Source: Dillenia suffruticosa
Lineage: Eukaryota; Streptophyta; Magnoliopsida; Dilleniales; Dilleniaceae
Direction: 5' to 3'
NCBI GenBank assembly: GCA_033439265.1
Contig: JAVTVX010000002.1
Coordinates: forward strand, 16,891,674-16,955,673
DNA: 64,000 bases
Part shown: positions 49,204 through 60,000 of the stretch, piece by piece
Layout of the letters: each line of letters starts with the position of its first letter
Numbering within the stretch: the stretch's first letter is position 1
Translations under genes and position numbers: made by a program
The notes under the pieces: generated by a model
What the model saw: only the letters and a program-made list of their open reading frames with translations
What the model was told of the DNA's origin: nothing
Databases searched by the model: none

Positions 49204-50962
49204 TTTAAGATCAACGGGAATGGAGAATCTTCAACAAGAAGTGATAAAAAAGGCCATACAAGAGCAACTTTCACAAGATAAAAGAAGTTGCACTTGCATA
49301 AAAGTTCCTACTTCTAAATGAGAAAGGTGGATTTAACCATAGAATGCAAATGAGTATGGTAAGTACAACCAAATATTCTATGCTAAATCCAAAGAGAGGA
49401 AATTCTCAATCTAGATTATAATGCTGACAAGTTAACCTGCATATGTTAAAAAGGACTGTCAGTAGCAAGAAAAGATGATTTAAGGATAAGGAACAATGAA
49501 GAAGAACAAGCTATTAACAGTCTTTTCACTGTATATTATAACTGCAATGTACTGGAGGTTCTAATAAATAATAAATCGGTAGAAGACCTTAATCTTTCAT
49601 GACACTAAAGCAGGACAATATATTAACAAACACTGTATGATTTGAATAAATAAAAAAGGGAAATGCACTGACAACTCAGGAAAGTGAATATGTGACAAGG
49701 CCCACAAAGAGGGCAGTTAATATTCAGAATTTGATGGAATTCCTCCTCAAAACCATTCACAATGTCAAAGCGGTCAAAGTCCCAAAGTGTATTTCCAATA
49801 GCAGCCAAGACACAGTCAAGTCACGAAGTACCGTGAAGTATCTAAAAGAATTATGAAAATCTGAACACACCAAGTGGTGTATCCAACATGTCAGCAAGTG
49901 TGCAACACAAGTCCTGTCAGACCATTCTGTTGGAAACAAACACCACTTCAATAGCCTAGACGTGCGACACCACATGATGCCATTATGTCAAATATCTCGG
50001 TGTTCTCATACAAAGAACTAGTGTGGATGTGTACACTTCACTTAAAAAGCATAATCAATGTCTAAAGACAAACACTTCAGTTTCTGTTGGAGACGTTTAT
50101 CCAAGGTGATGTCGAAGCCACCAAAATTCGAAGTAAAACACTTAGTGAAGTAAAATTTGGAGTAAAAAAGCCTAATTACTACACTTGACTAATACAAAGA
50201 TACTCGAGCCCTTATGAAATCAAAATCAATTCAAAGCACATAAAGAGTTTCCTAAAATTATTGAAGTACAGAGCCAAATGAAGCAAATATATATACATCC
50301 TATGCAAACTTTTCAGCAATCATCAATAGAAAGAAAGCATGTACATGCTATCGTTAGCAAAAGATGCAAAAATACCAATAAGCCAAAATTTGACTTTTCC
50401 TTGTACATTTGAAGCATCAGTCCCAAATTAAAGGTCTGACTTTAAATAACCTGAGAATTTGTTTTTAATCGTTACTTGGGTCGATTGACCCAAAAAATAA
50501 AAATAAAAATCCAAACTGCACAAAGGGATCTTTCTTCAATTATCTGGGAATCATTTTTTTTCCTTAACCAATAATCCCACAAAAATAAACTAGTAGCAAA
50601 AAAAAAAAAGTTACTTCGACGTTTTGCACAACCTCCCCCCCTCACCCCCGGGGGCGAACAGAAAACATTACTCATCGTAATACTCGAGGAAAAATGATTA
50701 ATCTAAAGAAATTGATTCAGTCAAACTTATCAGCACCACAGAAAATTGCTAAGAATCATAATCAATCAGCATAAAAGAATATATTAAGAGGGAAAATTCA
50801 ATTCCTTAGACAAGAGAGAGAAATAACCTGAAAAGAAATCGGGGACTTTCGAAGAAGTAAGTTTGTGGGGGTCATCAACCGGAGATGGTCTCCGAAGTCT
50901 CTCGATTTTTTCGTCGGAGTAGTTAAAAGCCCTCTCCCTCTCCCTCTCTCTCTCTCTCTCTC
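49204..50962 (-). other. Probable 5' leader and leader introns of the DUF1644 gene
   Basis: No coding frame continues upstream of the DUF1644 ATG. Its likely transcription start is near the (GA/CT)n tract at about 50930-50962. A donor-like TTTTCAG|GTTATTTC (minus strand, near 50828) and an acceptor-like TTGTTGAAG close to 49230 would define a leader intron. Unproven without transcripts. Confidence 0.4.
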
Positions 50963-51392
50963 AAATGTGAAATGAAACATGGCTTTTTTGTTTTTTTAAC
51001 TACATTATTCGAAATAAAGAAGAAGAGGAGGGGTTTGCACAGTGAAATGACGAGAATGACCTTAGTGATTTGCATTGACCGAAGTTCCTCGCCTGTTTTG
51101 GAAGATAAAAGGGGTACCCTTCTCCCTCGTGCGGTGCGGTTCCCTATTTATTTCCAATCTATCACGGTCAAAGCTATTGTTGTCTCTTTTTCATTTTACA
51201 ATAAATATTTATTTTCACCATTTTTTTTTGCTGGTTAGGGTAGGGAAGGAGAAGCTTGAACAGGCAATGCATATTCAAACTGTGCATATTCAAACTGGGA
51301 CTGTGACCCTTGTTAAATTAAATTCTATTAAAATATTGAGTTTTCTGATAATTTCAAACACCAAAAGGGGTTGATAAATCAATTTTGATATT
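50963..51392. other. Upstream region of the DUF1644 gene
   Basis: Mixed sequence with no recognisable gene. It begins at the C/T microsatellite and ends at the dimeric SINE. The promoter of the minus-strand gene probably lies here. Confidence 0.4.
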
Positions 51393-51734
51393 ATATATCT
51401 TTCTAAAGTTTTTTTTTTTTTATTTTCACTGTCGGTATTCAGATTTTACTCGATTAATCCACTTTAAATAATGTGGGATTCATTTTAAACGTTAACTCTT
51501 TTAAATCATTTTTCGTCATATATATTTTTTTTGTTTTTTATCACATGTATTCAGGATTTACCTGATTAATTTGATTCGAGTACTGTGGAGCCCATTTTAG
51601 GGATTGACTCTCCCAAATCATTTTTCGTCATTCTTAAAACTCAAAATCGAAATTTTTAATTAAAAGTGTAGAGTGCCCAATTACTCAAATCAAAAGAATT
51701 TGATTTTTTTCACCATATATCTTTCTAAAGTTTT
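51393..51734 (-). mobile_element. Dimeric SINE flanked by a 20-bp target-site duplication
   Basis: The perfect 20-bp repeat ATATATCTTTCTAAAGTTTT lies at 51393-51412 and 51715-51734, with 302 bp between. On the minus strand a complete family monomer comes first (about 51714-51545). It has a box A-like TTGAGTAATTGGGCACTC, a degenerate box B (AATTTCGATTTTGAG) and the core CACAGTACTCGAATCAAATT. After an A-rich joint comes a second monomer (about 51520-51413) that has only the 3' half (core CACATTATTTAAAGTGGATT) and ends in the A tail. One duplication surrounds both, so they inserted together. Confidence 0.85.
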
Positions 51735-52899
51735 ATCACCACTTACATTTCAACCGTACGAGCAAGCTCATGCAATAGCCTCTCTTTGACCCAAGTAGAA
51801 GGAAAAATGAGCATCATTTGCAAAAATATCTTAGTAATACTTAGGGAAGTATATATTTATTCAGTACACACTTAATAATTTATAAATTATATATTAAATT
51901 TAATGATGATTTGTAAATCGTATACTAAATTCAATGAAATCAATTAATTCGGACAATTTAGAATTTTGCAACAAAGTATAGAAGCCTCCTCCACATCTGC
52001 AGAGTCCCTCACTTTGCCTCCCTTCTTCTGCAATCATTTCTTTTTCTACCATTTAATTGTCATGACCCCATAAAATGCAAGCTGGTGTAGTTGAACTGAA
52101 GAGCAGTCTTTCCATGCCCATCATAAGAGACACTGCGCCTTTGTGTCTATTCTATTCGATTACGCTCTTTGAAGGCTTTCTCAATCTCACCTTAAAAGCT
52201 ACTATGATTCTTTTGCAAGACTTTTAACAACTTGGATTTAAAGACAATTGCAGATATGGCTTTCAACCAGGAGGGTGAATCAATGGATTTTTGTTGTTTT
52301 AAGAAATTTGAGCAAACTTTCTTTGGGGGGGGGTCTTTGTTGGGTCATATGTCTTCCGGTCGAGTAGCTTTTGGATGCTTTGGGAGCATTGTTGCATGCC
52401 AGTTGTGTGTCCCTGCTCGCGCGCGTGAGAGAGGGACAGAGAGGGTTGAAAGATCACTTACTCGTGTGTATAACGGTTCGACGTTAAAATTTCTTAATCA
52501 AAATTTTAAATTCGAATATTTAAAATAAAAAAACAGATATCGGGTGAGTCAACATGTTAACAACCCTATAATGCTCAGTTAAATTAGTAGATTAAATCTA
52601 AATATCGATAAGTGACAAGTATTCACTGAAATCACAAAAAGAAAAAGGAGGTTTGAAAGAGACCGGCTATGTTAGCAGTTCAGAGGAATCAAATTAAATT
52701 TCTTGTTATTCAATCCGACTCCGGAAGAGCTTTGGGCATGCTTAATCTGGACTCGTCCTAAATAAGTGTTGACCGATTATTAATGAATCCTATTTTTTGC
52801 TAAGGAGTTTTTAAGGATTTCAACTGCAGCATATCTATCCCGACGTTAATTTTTGTGCAGATGCTGATGCTAGATTGGATATTACCCGCTTATCTTCGG
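51735..52899. other. Intergenic, no gene seen
   Basis: AT-rich sequence. A plus-strand 98-residue frame at 52232-52528 has no recognisable domain and no good splice or promoter context. Confidence 0.45.
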
Positions 52900-53117
52900 T
52901 TTTGTCTTCTATTTTTTTTTTTGGTATTATACTGATCGATATTCAGAATCATATTCTGACTAATCTAATTTAGTATTTACAATAATCCATTTAAAGGTGT
53001 TACGCTCCCAACATATTTTTTTTAATGCCTAAATCTCGAATTGAATTTAAAAACTTAGTTAAGTGACTTAATATCGTATCTCACTAAACCAACTGTACGT
53101 TGATTTTGCCTTCTATT
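52900..53117 (-). mobile_element. tRNA-derived SINE with target-site duplication
   Basis: The element body is 52914-53103 (190 bp) on the minus strand, between TTTTGTCTTCTATT (52900-52913) and TTTTGCCTTCTATT (53104-53117), a 14-bp duplication with one difference. Box A on the minus strand is TTGGTTTAGTGAGAT and box B is CAATTCGAGATT. The A tail is the T run at 52911-52922. The single mismatch and diverged body suggest it is older than the dimer. Confidence 0.8.
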
Positions 53118-53401
53118 ATTAGTTTGTATTCAAGTCCTTCGAGAATGGAATTTCTGCATCAATACGACTATATAAGATCTTTATATCCTCGCTTGTACGT
53201 TTTAGGTTCTAGTTAATGAATTTATCCTTCTACACAGAGCCAGAGCCAGAGAGAGAGGAAGGGAAGGAGGGAGGGAGAGACCGGGGAGAGTGATGCTGGC
53301 ACCAAATGTTCAACCATATTAAAAAGACAAGAAAGCATTTTTTATAAGCCACTATATTAATATATTTTTAAAGATGATGTAGCACCAGCAGCTAAAGATA
53401 A

Positions 53402-53640
53402 AAATTTCAGAGCTCTTGCATAAAGGGAAGAGCCCTACAAATCGGGCAAACAATCCAACACTCCGAACAGCCGAAGACCCAGATTACATCCCCTTGGACA
53501 CGCAAACAGAAAACAAGGCAAAACCAAATACGGGTAGTAGGAATTATCTCCATGAAGGTCACACCGAGGGCAAAAGAATTCCTCGTTCCATTCTTCAAAT
53601 AGAATTTTGGCTTGGTGTGCTTAAATCGACAAAATTGCAG
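53402..53640 (-). pseudogene. Cys-rich coding relic (tentative)
   Basis: On the minus strand two overlapping frames each show paired cysteines. One has FFCPRCDLHGDNSYYPYLVL and then CFLFACP. The other continues GDVIWVFGCSECWIVCPICR and then ALPFMQEL-stop at about 53408. Together they look like a zinc-ribbon or RING-like exon broken by one shift. It lies just past the 3' end of RPN9, and I could not assign a family. It may instead be chance frames in RPN9 3' flanking DNA. Confidence 0.3.
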
Positions 53641-54056
53641 AAAAGCTTTAAGGAACCTAGAAACTCATGTCTTTAGATTAAAAATAAAAGTAATAGAAAT
53701 TAGGAGATAGGTACGTACATTCAACCGTAACCGGTCCAAATGAAACATCACAGATCCGATACAAATGATTCAACTAATGTAAGAATGCAAAAGTAGCCGG
53801 CCTTAATGACTCACCTTATCTCTTGGCATGTCCTTGTAGATCCTTGGTCCCCCAAAGAGAAAAGGTTCAAGAGGTTGCTCAGTTCACAAAAACATGCACT
53901 AAAATTAATGATGGAATGAAAACAGTACAAAGTTGGACTGGCAACCTAGAATCTTTCTTTCGTTTCTTTTCTTTTCTTTTTTTTCTCCTCCCCTTATCTT
54001 CATGTTTTCCTGATTTCCAAAAAGAAATTGGTACAAGGGAAAGAAACTAAAAGAAC

Positions 54057-57000
54057 TCATGATGCAACTAGATCTGGAGTTTCAGCCTCCACAGATAACA
54101 AAGCGGTATGAACTTTGTCCATCCAATTGTCCAGCCGGTCCCTCAAGGACTTGATTTGTGAGATACCCAAAACTCTAGGTTGCACCCGGGATACATGGAC
54201 TGTACCCTCTACCTGGTCAATAATTCCTTCTATCAGACGCACCTGTGGTTAAATTCTCCACATTGTTAGCAGGCAAAATGACATCAAGTTTCTAAGATGT
54301 ATTTTAATCATGCTTGCCAAATTTTGAGCAAAAGATGTGAAACACTTGACAAACACAAAATAAAATCAAATGAAAAAGAGTATTTCATGCCTTAAAAGAA
54401 AGGAATAGTTGATCTTTGCAGACAAGACAACCATGCTAGAAATTCCAGAGTAACACTAAATCCAAGGAGATCATTCTTTCATTGGTTTGTTTCTTGGCTT
54501 TACAAATAAAGTCTTAAATATTGACAAAGGATAATGGGTTTGTCCTCAAGTTTGCCCATGCTTCTTCTAAGATCAAAGGCTTAAGAAATAGTAAAAGAAT
54601 CAACGTTTGATGGAAATGTGCAACGGTTTCAATATTTGATGTTAATGACCACAAAGGTAAGATTCTTTCTTTATCCCCTGAAGGGGTGCCATGATTAGGG
54701 TTCCAGAAGACAGCCTTGAGAATATTTTGTTTTGCAGTCTGTCTGATCATTTATCCTTGAAACCTTGTATCTATTAGTTTGTTCAAATATCAAATGGCAC
54801 TGAAGGAAGGTTCATGTATCCAGTAATGGACAACTAGGACATCAGTTTTTGTGCTTAAATTGACTCTTTATCTTTCTATCCCCTACTTTGGCAACTGCAA
54901 TAGATCTAAGTGCATATGGCTACCACCATGATTTGATCTAAATTTTGCACGAGTGCCCTCACAAGTAGGCCAGATACAACATAAGATCTGCCTCAACCGA
55001 TGCTGATGTTGTTCAGATGTTTGTTAATCCCACCATAGAACGGGGAAATGGTCTGTTAAAGAGTCCTTAAGAGCAGATCTAGTATCAGTATGTTTCACAC
55101 TTCCAAATCTCGCCAGTATGATGATTTGCATAGATAACTTCTTAAATAATTTCAGAATATCTTTATGGAAAAATTGCAAAAAGGATATGAAAATTACTGC
55201 TACAACAAATAATAATCTCACTTTGTTACTCAGACATGTTGTATCTTAGTGATTTGAAACTGTAATTGCTATCTATGCCACATATTGTGTTCATATCTTA
55301 TATCCACGTCAATGCTCAACAGCCCACAACTAAGGCATGTGTACCGTTGAGCGTGTCTCACTTTTAAACATAACAATATTATGTTGCTACTTGAAGTAAG
55401 AGCCAGGAGAAAACAAGCATTGGATGTCATGTTTCAACAAAGCAGACTGAAAAGCAAAGTTTTATCACTAAAACATACTTCTAAGGATCCATGGAAAAGC
55501 TTGAATAAGGGACTATCACAAAATCTAATAATATCAATAGCACGACTTACAGAAAGGCTCTTCATGAGAAGATACTCCACATCCTCTATGGAAAGTTTGG
55601 TGCGCTCAGTAATAATTCTCAATGGAATTGTTCGATCCTCTGAAGGTCGGCTGAAAAGAAGCCCACAACAGTTATAATGTATCTCTAATAGATAAATTAT
55701 AGAAACTTCCATTTCCAAGTAAATGTAGTATACATACCTGAAGATGATTTCCATTAAGCAGAGGATATGGATCTTTTCCAGTAGTTTTTTCTCATTCTCT
55801 ACTAATGCCGGTTGAGCACTAAGAGCAGCTTTATGTACCTGGCATAATTCTTGGTAACGAACTAGATCACCAGAGTTAAATGCTTGGAGAATATAGTAAA
55901 GCCACTCAACCTTTGTCCCAAGAAGACTCTTAATCTGAAACAGTGATAAAAGGAGGTTATCACCTGATTACATCAGACTGCAAAAAAGTAGGTTTCCACA
56001 ATGTTGGCTTGGGGCTGAATACCGGTCATTTGCAAGAAAGTGCAGAAGGTGAAAAAAAAATATGAATGCCCTAATAAATTCTTCAAAATAATGACAAAAA
56101 GAATAGGGAAAAAAAATGGACACAATACCACATCATTATTTTCATTCCACCGAATGTACAATCTCAAAGAAAAAAGGGAGGCAAGAGCAAAACAACGACA
56201 TTCAAATAAATGATTTCCTAAACCATGAGAATAATAATAAACTTGTGCCCATAGTCATCAGCATATCAAATTAGGAATTTGAAGATTGACTACATTTGTT
56301 GTTTGCCCACTAGAGAAGATGAAATGGCATTTCAATATCTCACTCCTTGGTATGGGGTGAGGAATAACTAAATGAGTAGTTAAGGTGTATACGGTTTGGA
56401 AATCTTCCGAAAGGAAAACTAGCATAGATAGGGTACAGAAGCTACTTTACTTTATGTGCACAATTTGTTACAAAATGACTTGGCATATCTTTGATGCTGG
56501 GGAGCACATATACACTGTGATTGGACACTTGCTTGACTAAATTTTAATTATTTGCCCCTGTTATGTAGTAGGACTTGTGATACTTTGTTGCTTTTCATGG
56601 TACTTATTTTTACTGACGACTTAAATACAATATATATGTGTGTGGTGTGTGTGCGTGTGCGTGTGCCCAACTCACACGGAAGACAATGCGGTTGGAGGGG
56701 CTCATCACCAGGAACCTTTGAGCTTCTGAGGTTTTGCAATGTGCTTAGATCAAGCAGTGGAAATTGAGGAGGGTCTCCTTTTCTATGGAAGCAGAATTAA
56801 GACTCTTTCTTCCCCCCAAGTGTAGCCTTCTTTGAGTTAGAGATGCTTACAGTAGGATTTTAACTCAGGATAATTTCCAAAGGAGAGGCATTTTTTGGTA
56901 AATAGGTCTGTCTCCCGCAAAAGTAAGCTTGAGTCCATGGATATTCTTCCTTGCACCTAAACCCGTTCCTTTTGATGTGTTTGTGGGTGTGGGCAGGGAG

Positions 57001-60000
57001 ATTTTCTCTCTTTTGCACATTTTGTTCATTCAGTGTGTGACTTCAAGCCATGTATAGAGCAAGTTGTGGACTTGGAGCAGTGTGAGGGTATGTTAAGTGA
57101 GGAGAAGAATACTTTGGATGCTCCCACTAGCCATGTTTTGGCAGGTTTGGAGGGAACACAATACGAGGACTTTGAGGGGGTGATGAGCCCCTTAATGAGT
57201 GTTGTGGACACCTATGAGTTCCCCCTTTTCATACTTTTAACCCGTTTAGCGGGTTCACACCACCTTGGTGCTCCCTCCCTTTTGTAATCTTATTGCATGA
57301 ATAAAGTTCTTTTTTCTGAATATGTATATTGACCAACTCACATTCAAATAACAAATGTCAATATTCTTTCTTTTTTGAAAAAAAAAAATGGTAAAAAATC
57401 CTCTCAAAAAACTAAAATGGAGAAGAACTTTCTTTCACACTTGTAGTCCCAAGAACTGAATCAAAGAGTGTCTTCTAAAAGAAAAGATAAATGATATATA
57501 GTAGATTCAAAGCATTGGAAAACTATAATTCAATTTTGTAACAAATGTAGTTAATCCTACACAAGGGCGGCAAAAGTTCTTTTTTCTGAATACGTTTTTG
57601 ACCCACTCACTTGTAGTCCCAAATTTGTAACAAATTGGTCAGTTAACGATGAACCAGAAACAATGTGGAAAGAGATGTCTAATAATATTAAGTGTATAGG
57701 TAGGAAGGTTCTTGATGTATCTAAGGATCGGGCTCCAATAAGCAAGGAGACGTGGTAGTGAAACGAGAAAATACAAATTGCTATCCGAACCAAGCAAGAG
57801 TGTTATAAGAACCTTAAAAATAGTAGTAGTAATACATATGAAAAATACAAAAGTGCAAAAAAAAAAAAAGATAAAAAAGATTATCTAAGAATTAAAGAGT
57901 AAGGTGTATAACGAATTATACAAGAGACTGGAGACTAAAGATGAAGAAAGAGAGATTTACAGAATTGCCAAACTAAGGGAGAGAAAGAGAAAAGATTTAA
58001 ATGGTGTTAGGTGTATTAAAAGTGAGTCCGATAGGATACTTGTAAGGAATGACGATATAAGAAAGCATTGAAAAGACTATTTTGAGAATACAATAGATAT
58101 AGGAAATATCGTGATACCTATAGAAGAAGTTAATAGAGATTTGAAATGTAAAATTCATCCGCATGAAATAAAAGAGGCCTTAAAAAGAATGCAGAATAAT
58201 AAAACCATCGTACCTGATGGCAATTCCATTGAGGTATAGAAATGTTTGGGTGAATTTGAAAGAGTAATATTAATGGATCTTTTCAATAAAATTTGACAAA
58301 TCAAGAAAATGTTCCAAGCATGGGGGATAGCACACTCGTACCATTATATAAGAATAAAGGAAACATACAAAATAGCTACAACTACAGAAGAATTAAGCTT
58401 ATGAATTATACTATAAAACTATGGGAGAGAGTGATAGAACATAAATTGAAATTAAAGATAAGTGTTTTAGAATCAATTTGGATTTACGTCAAAAAGATCC
58501 ATCATACAAACAATTCAATTGTTAAGACATGTGATGGAGATATTTAGAGCATATAAAAGAAACCTACAAATGGTATTCAGTGATCTAAGAAAAGCAAATG
58601 ATAGGATTCATAGAGATGTATTGTGGTTGACACTGATGAAGAAAGAGATCTTTTTGAAATACATTAATCTTATTAGAAATATATATATGAGAGAGTTGTA
58701 ACCAATGTAAGATCTTGCAGGGGTGAGTAATAGCTTTCCTATTAACATTGCGCTCCATCAAGGTTCAACATTAAATCTCATCATTTTTGCAATAGTAATA
58801 AATGAAATCACAAATAACATCCAAGATGAAATATTATGATGTATATTTTTTGCAAATGATATAATATTGGTCGATAAAACTAGAGAGGGTATTAATGCTA
58901 AATTAGAGTTATAGAGGGTCACACTGGAATCCAGAGAATTTAGATTGAGCAGATAAAAAACCGAATATATGAGATGTAAGTTTAGCGGAAATCATCACAG
59001 TGATGAAAAAACGACTACGTTAGAAGGAAAAAAGATACTAAAAAGTGAACGTTTTAGATATCTTGATTCCATTAATAAAAAAAAATGGCAATATAGACGG
59101 GGATATGAATCATGAAATTCAAGCAGATTGGATGAAATTGAGAAATGCATTCGGAATCTTTTGTGATCGCACGATACCATTATATTTGAAAGGAAAATTC
59201 TATAGAACCATAATAAGACATGTATTATTATATGGTACTGAGTGTTAGGCCATTAAAAGTAAAAATGAGGATATATAGGTGAATGCGTGACAAAACTAAA
59301 AGAAATAAAATTAGAAACGAATGAATGCATAATAAATTGAAAGTTAATTCAATTGTGAACAAGATGCGAGAGTATCATATGAGATGATTTGGCCATGTAC
59401 AACAAAGACTCAAAGACGTATTGGTGAGGAGGACCGAGAACTTAAATACAAGAAATTTAGTAAAACGTAAAAATAAACCGTTAAAAATTTGGATGCAAAT
59501 CATCCGTAAAGAGATGCTAGTTAAGAGTTTAGTCAAGGAGATGGCCTTGAATAGTAAACCGTTGAAAACTTGTTGTTGCTGTTGTAAGGGCGGCAAAAGC
59601 TTTCGTCCTATGTATAGCGCCCAAACACCATTGCATGCAGCATTTGATCCCAAGAGATCTTGATGCCCCATCAATGATCTTTACCAACTGAACTAGAAAA
59701 AACCTACCAATTATGTAGTAAAATCAGCACCTAGGATCCTTCTTGGCACTAACATACACATTGGTGCAGGAAAATACAATAGGTTTTACCACCTCAAGGG
59801 CCTTACTAAAGAAGCCAGCTAATGTCATTTCTTGTCAAAGCACCCTAAGTTGAATTCAAAAATTGGTAACAATGCATTCATCACATCTAGCTTTAGCTTT
59901 GGAAATGGGGAACAAGCAGTAGCTCATTCTGAAAGTGATAGCCTTCGGCCAAGGTTCAACTTTTGGCCTCAAGAACGTGAATCGATCAATGCACTCCCAA

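Noticed and set aside
52232-52528. 98-residue plus-strand frame
   Set aside because: No domain, poor codon signal, and contains a G run and GA-rich filler.
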